A stretch of DNA of 49,905 nucleotides from Symbiodinium natans (Eukaryota; Sar; Dinophyceae; Suessiales; Symbiodiniaceae), in assembly GCA_905221605.1 (NCBI GenBank), contig CAJNDS010002812.1, positions 913,001-962,905 on the forward strand, written 5' to 3'. Below: more notes on the stretch, generated by a model. It was not told where the DNA came from, did no database searches, and worked only from the letters and a program-made list of their open reading frames with translations. Position 1 is the first letter of the stretch. The stretch itself is not shown here.

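Noticed and set aside
47986-48196. CRISPR-like array
   Set aside because: Units are contiguous 7-8 bp tandem repeats with no spacers.
48628-48662. Coding-looking [14 protein letters not shown] before POLE r43
   Set aside because: r42 and r43 already join in phase as N|D with family spacing, so this is probably intronic.

Overview
The window is nuclear DNA of a eukaryote, most likely a dinoflagellate (a Symbiodiniaceae/Suessiales-like genome is my best guess; the species is not determinable from sequence alone). Four things point there: genes cut into many tiny exons (24-107 bp), introns that mostly start with GC or GA rather than GT, a G immediately after nearly every AG acceptor, and pervasive plant-type telomere-like repeats (TTTAGGG/CCCTAAA) inside introns. 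The non-GT donors and the G after the acceptor are known dinoflagellate traits. No long open frame in the window is a gene; genes appear only when short exons are joined by family homology and matching codon phase.

Layout, all recognised genes on the + strand. (1) About 0.9-6.1 kb: exons of an alpha-kinase (eEF2-kinase/MHCK-type catalytic domain), best supported from 4234 to 6048. (2) 6.1-12 kb: no recognised family. There is a phase-consistent chain of exon-like islands at 8269-10432 that may be an unidentified gene, together with many telomere-like arrays and small inverted-repeat elements. (3) 12,067-49,905: the catalytic subunit of DNA polymerase epsilon (POLE/Pol2). It is followed exon by exon from just before the palm region, through motif A (LDVGAMYPN), the iron-sulfur cysteines, motif B (NSFYGY), motif C (LDTDG) and the thumb, into the linker behind the catalytic half; it runs off the right edge. 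About 46 exons are mapped. (4) 23.2-30.4 kb: a second complete-looking gene, a J-domain (HPD) protein with a transmembrane segment and its own ATG and stop. It lies inside a 9.35-kb POLE intron on the same strand.

The N-terminal domain and 3'-5' exonuclease of POLE (roughly the first 600 residues) are not recognisable here. Either they lie upstream of the window, in which case the alpha-kinase gene is also nested in a POLE intron, or this POLE locus is N-terminally incomplete.

The most striking signal is the orientation of the telomere-like repeats relative to splicing. In many introns the TTTAGGG form sits just after the donor and the CCCTAAA form just before the acceptor, so the two intron ends are complementary and exons sit between CCCTAAA on the left and TTTAGGG on the right. 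Several short inverted-repeat transposon-like families, one with clear 8-bp target duplications in two copies, also sit in introns and spacers.
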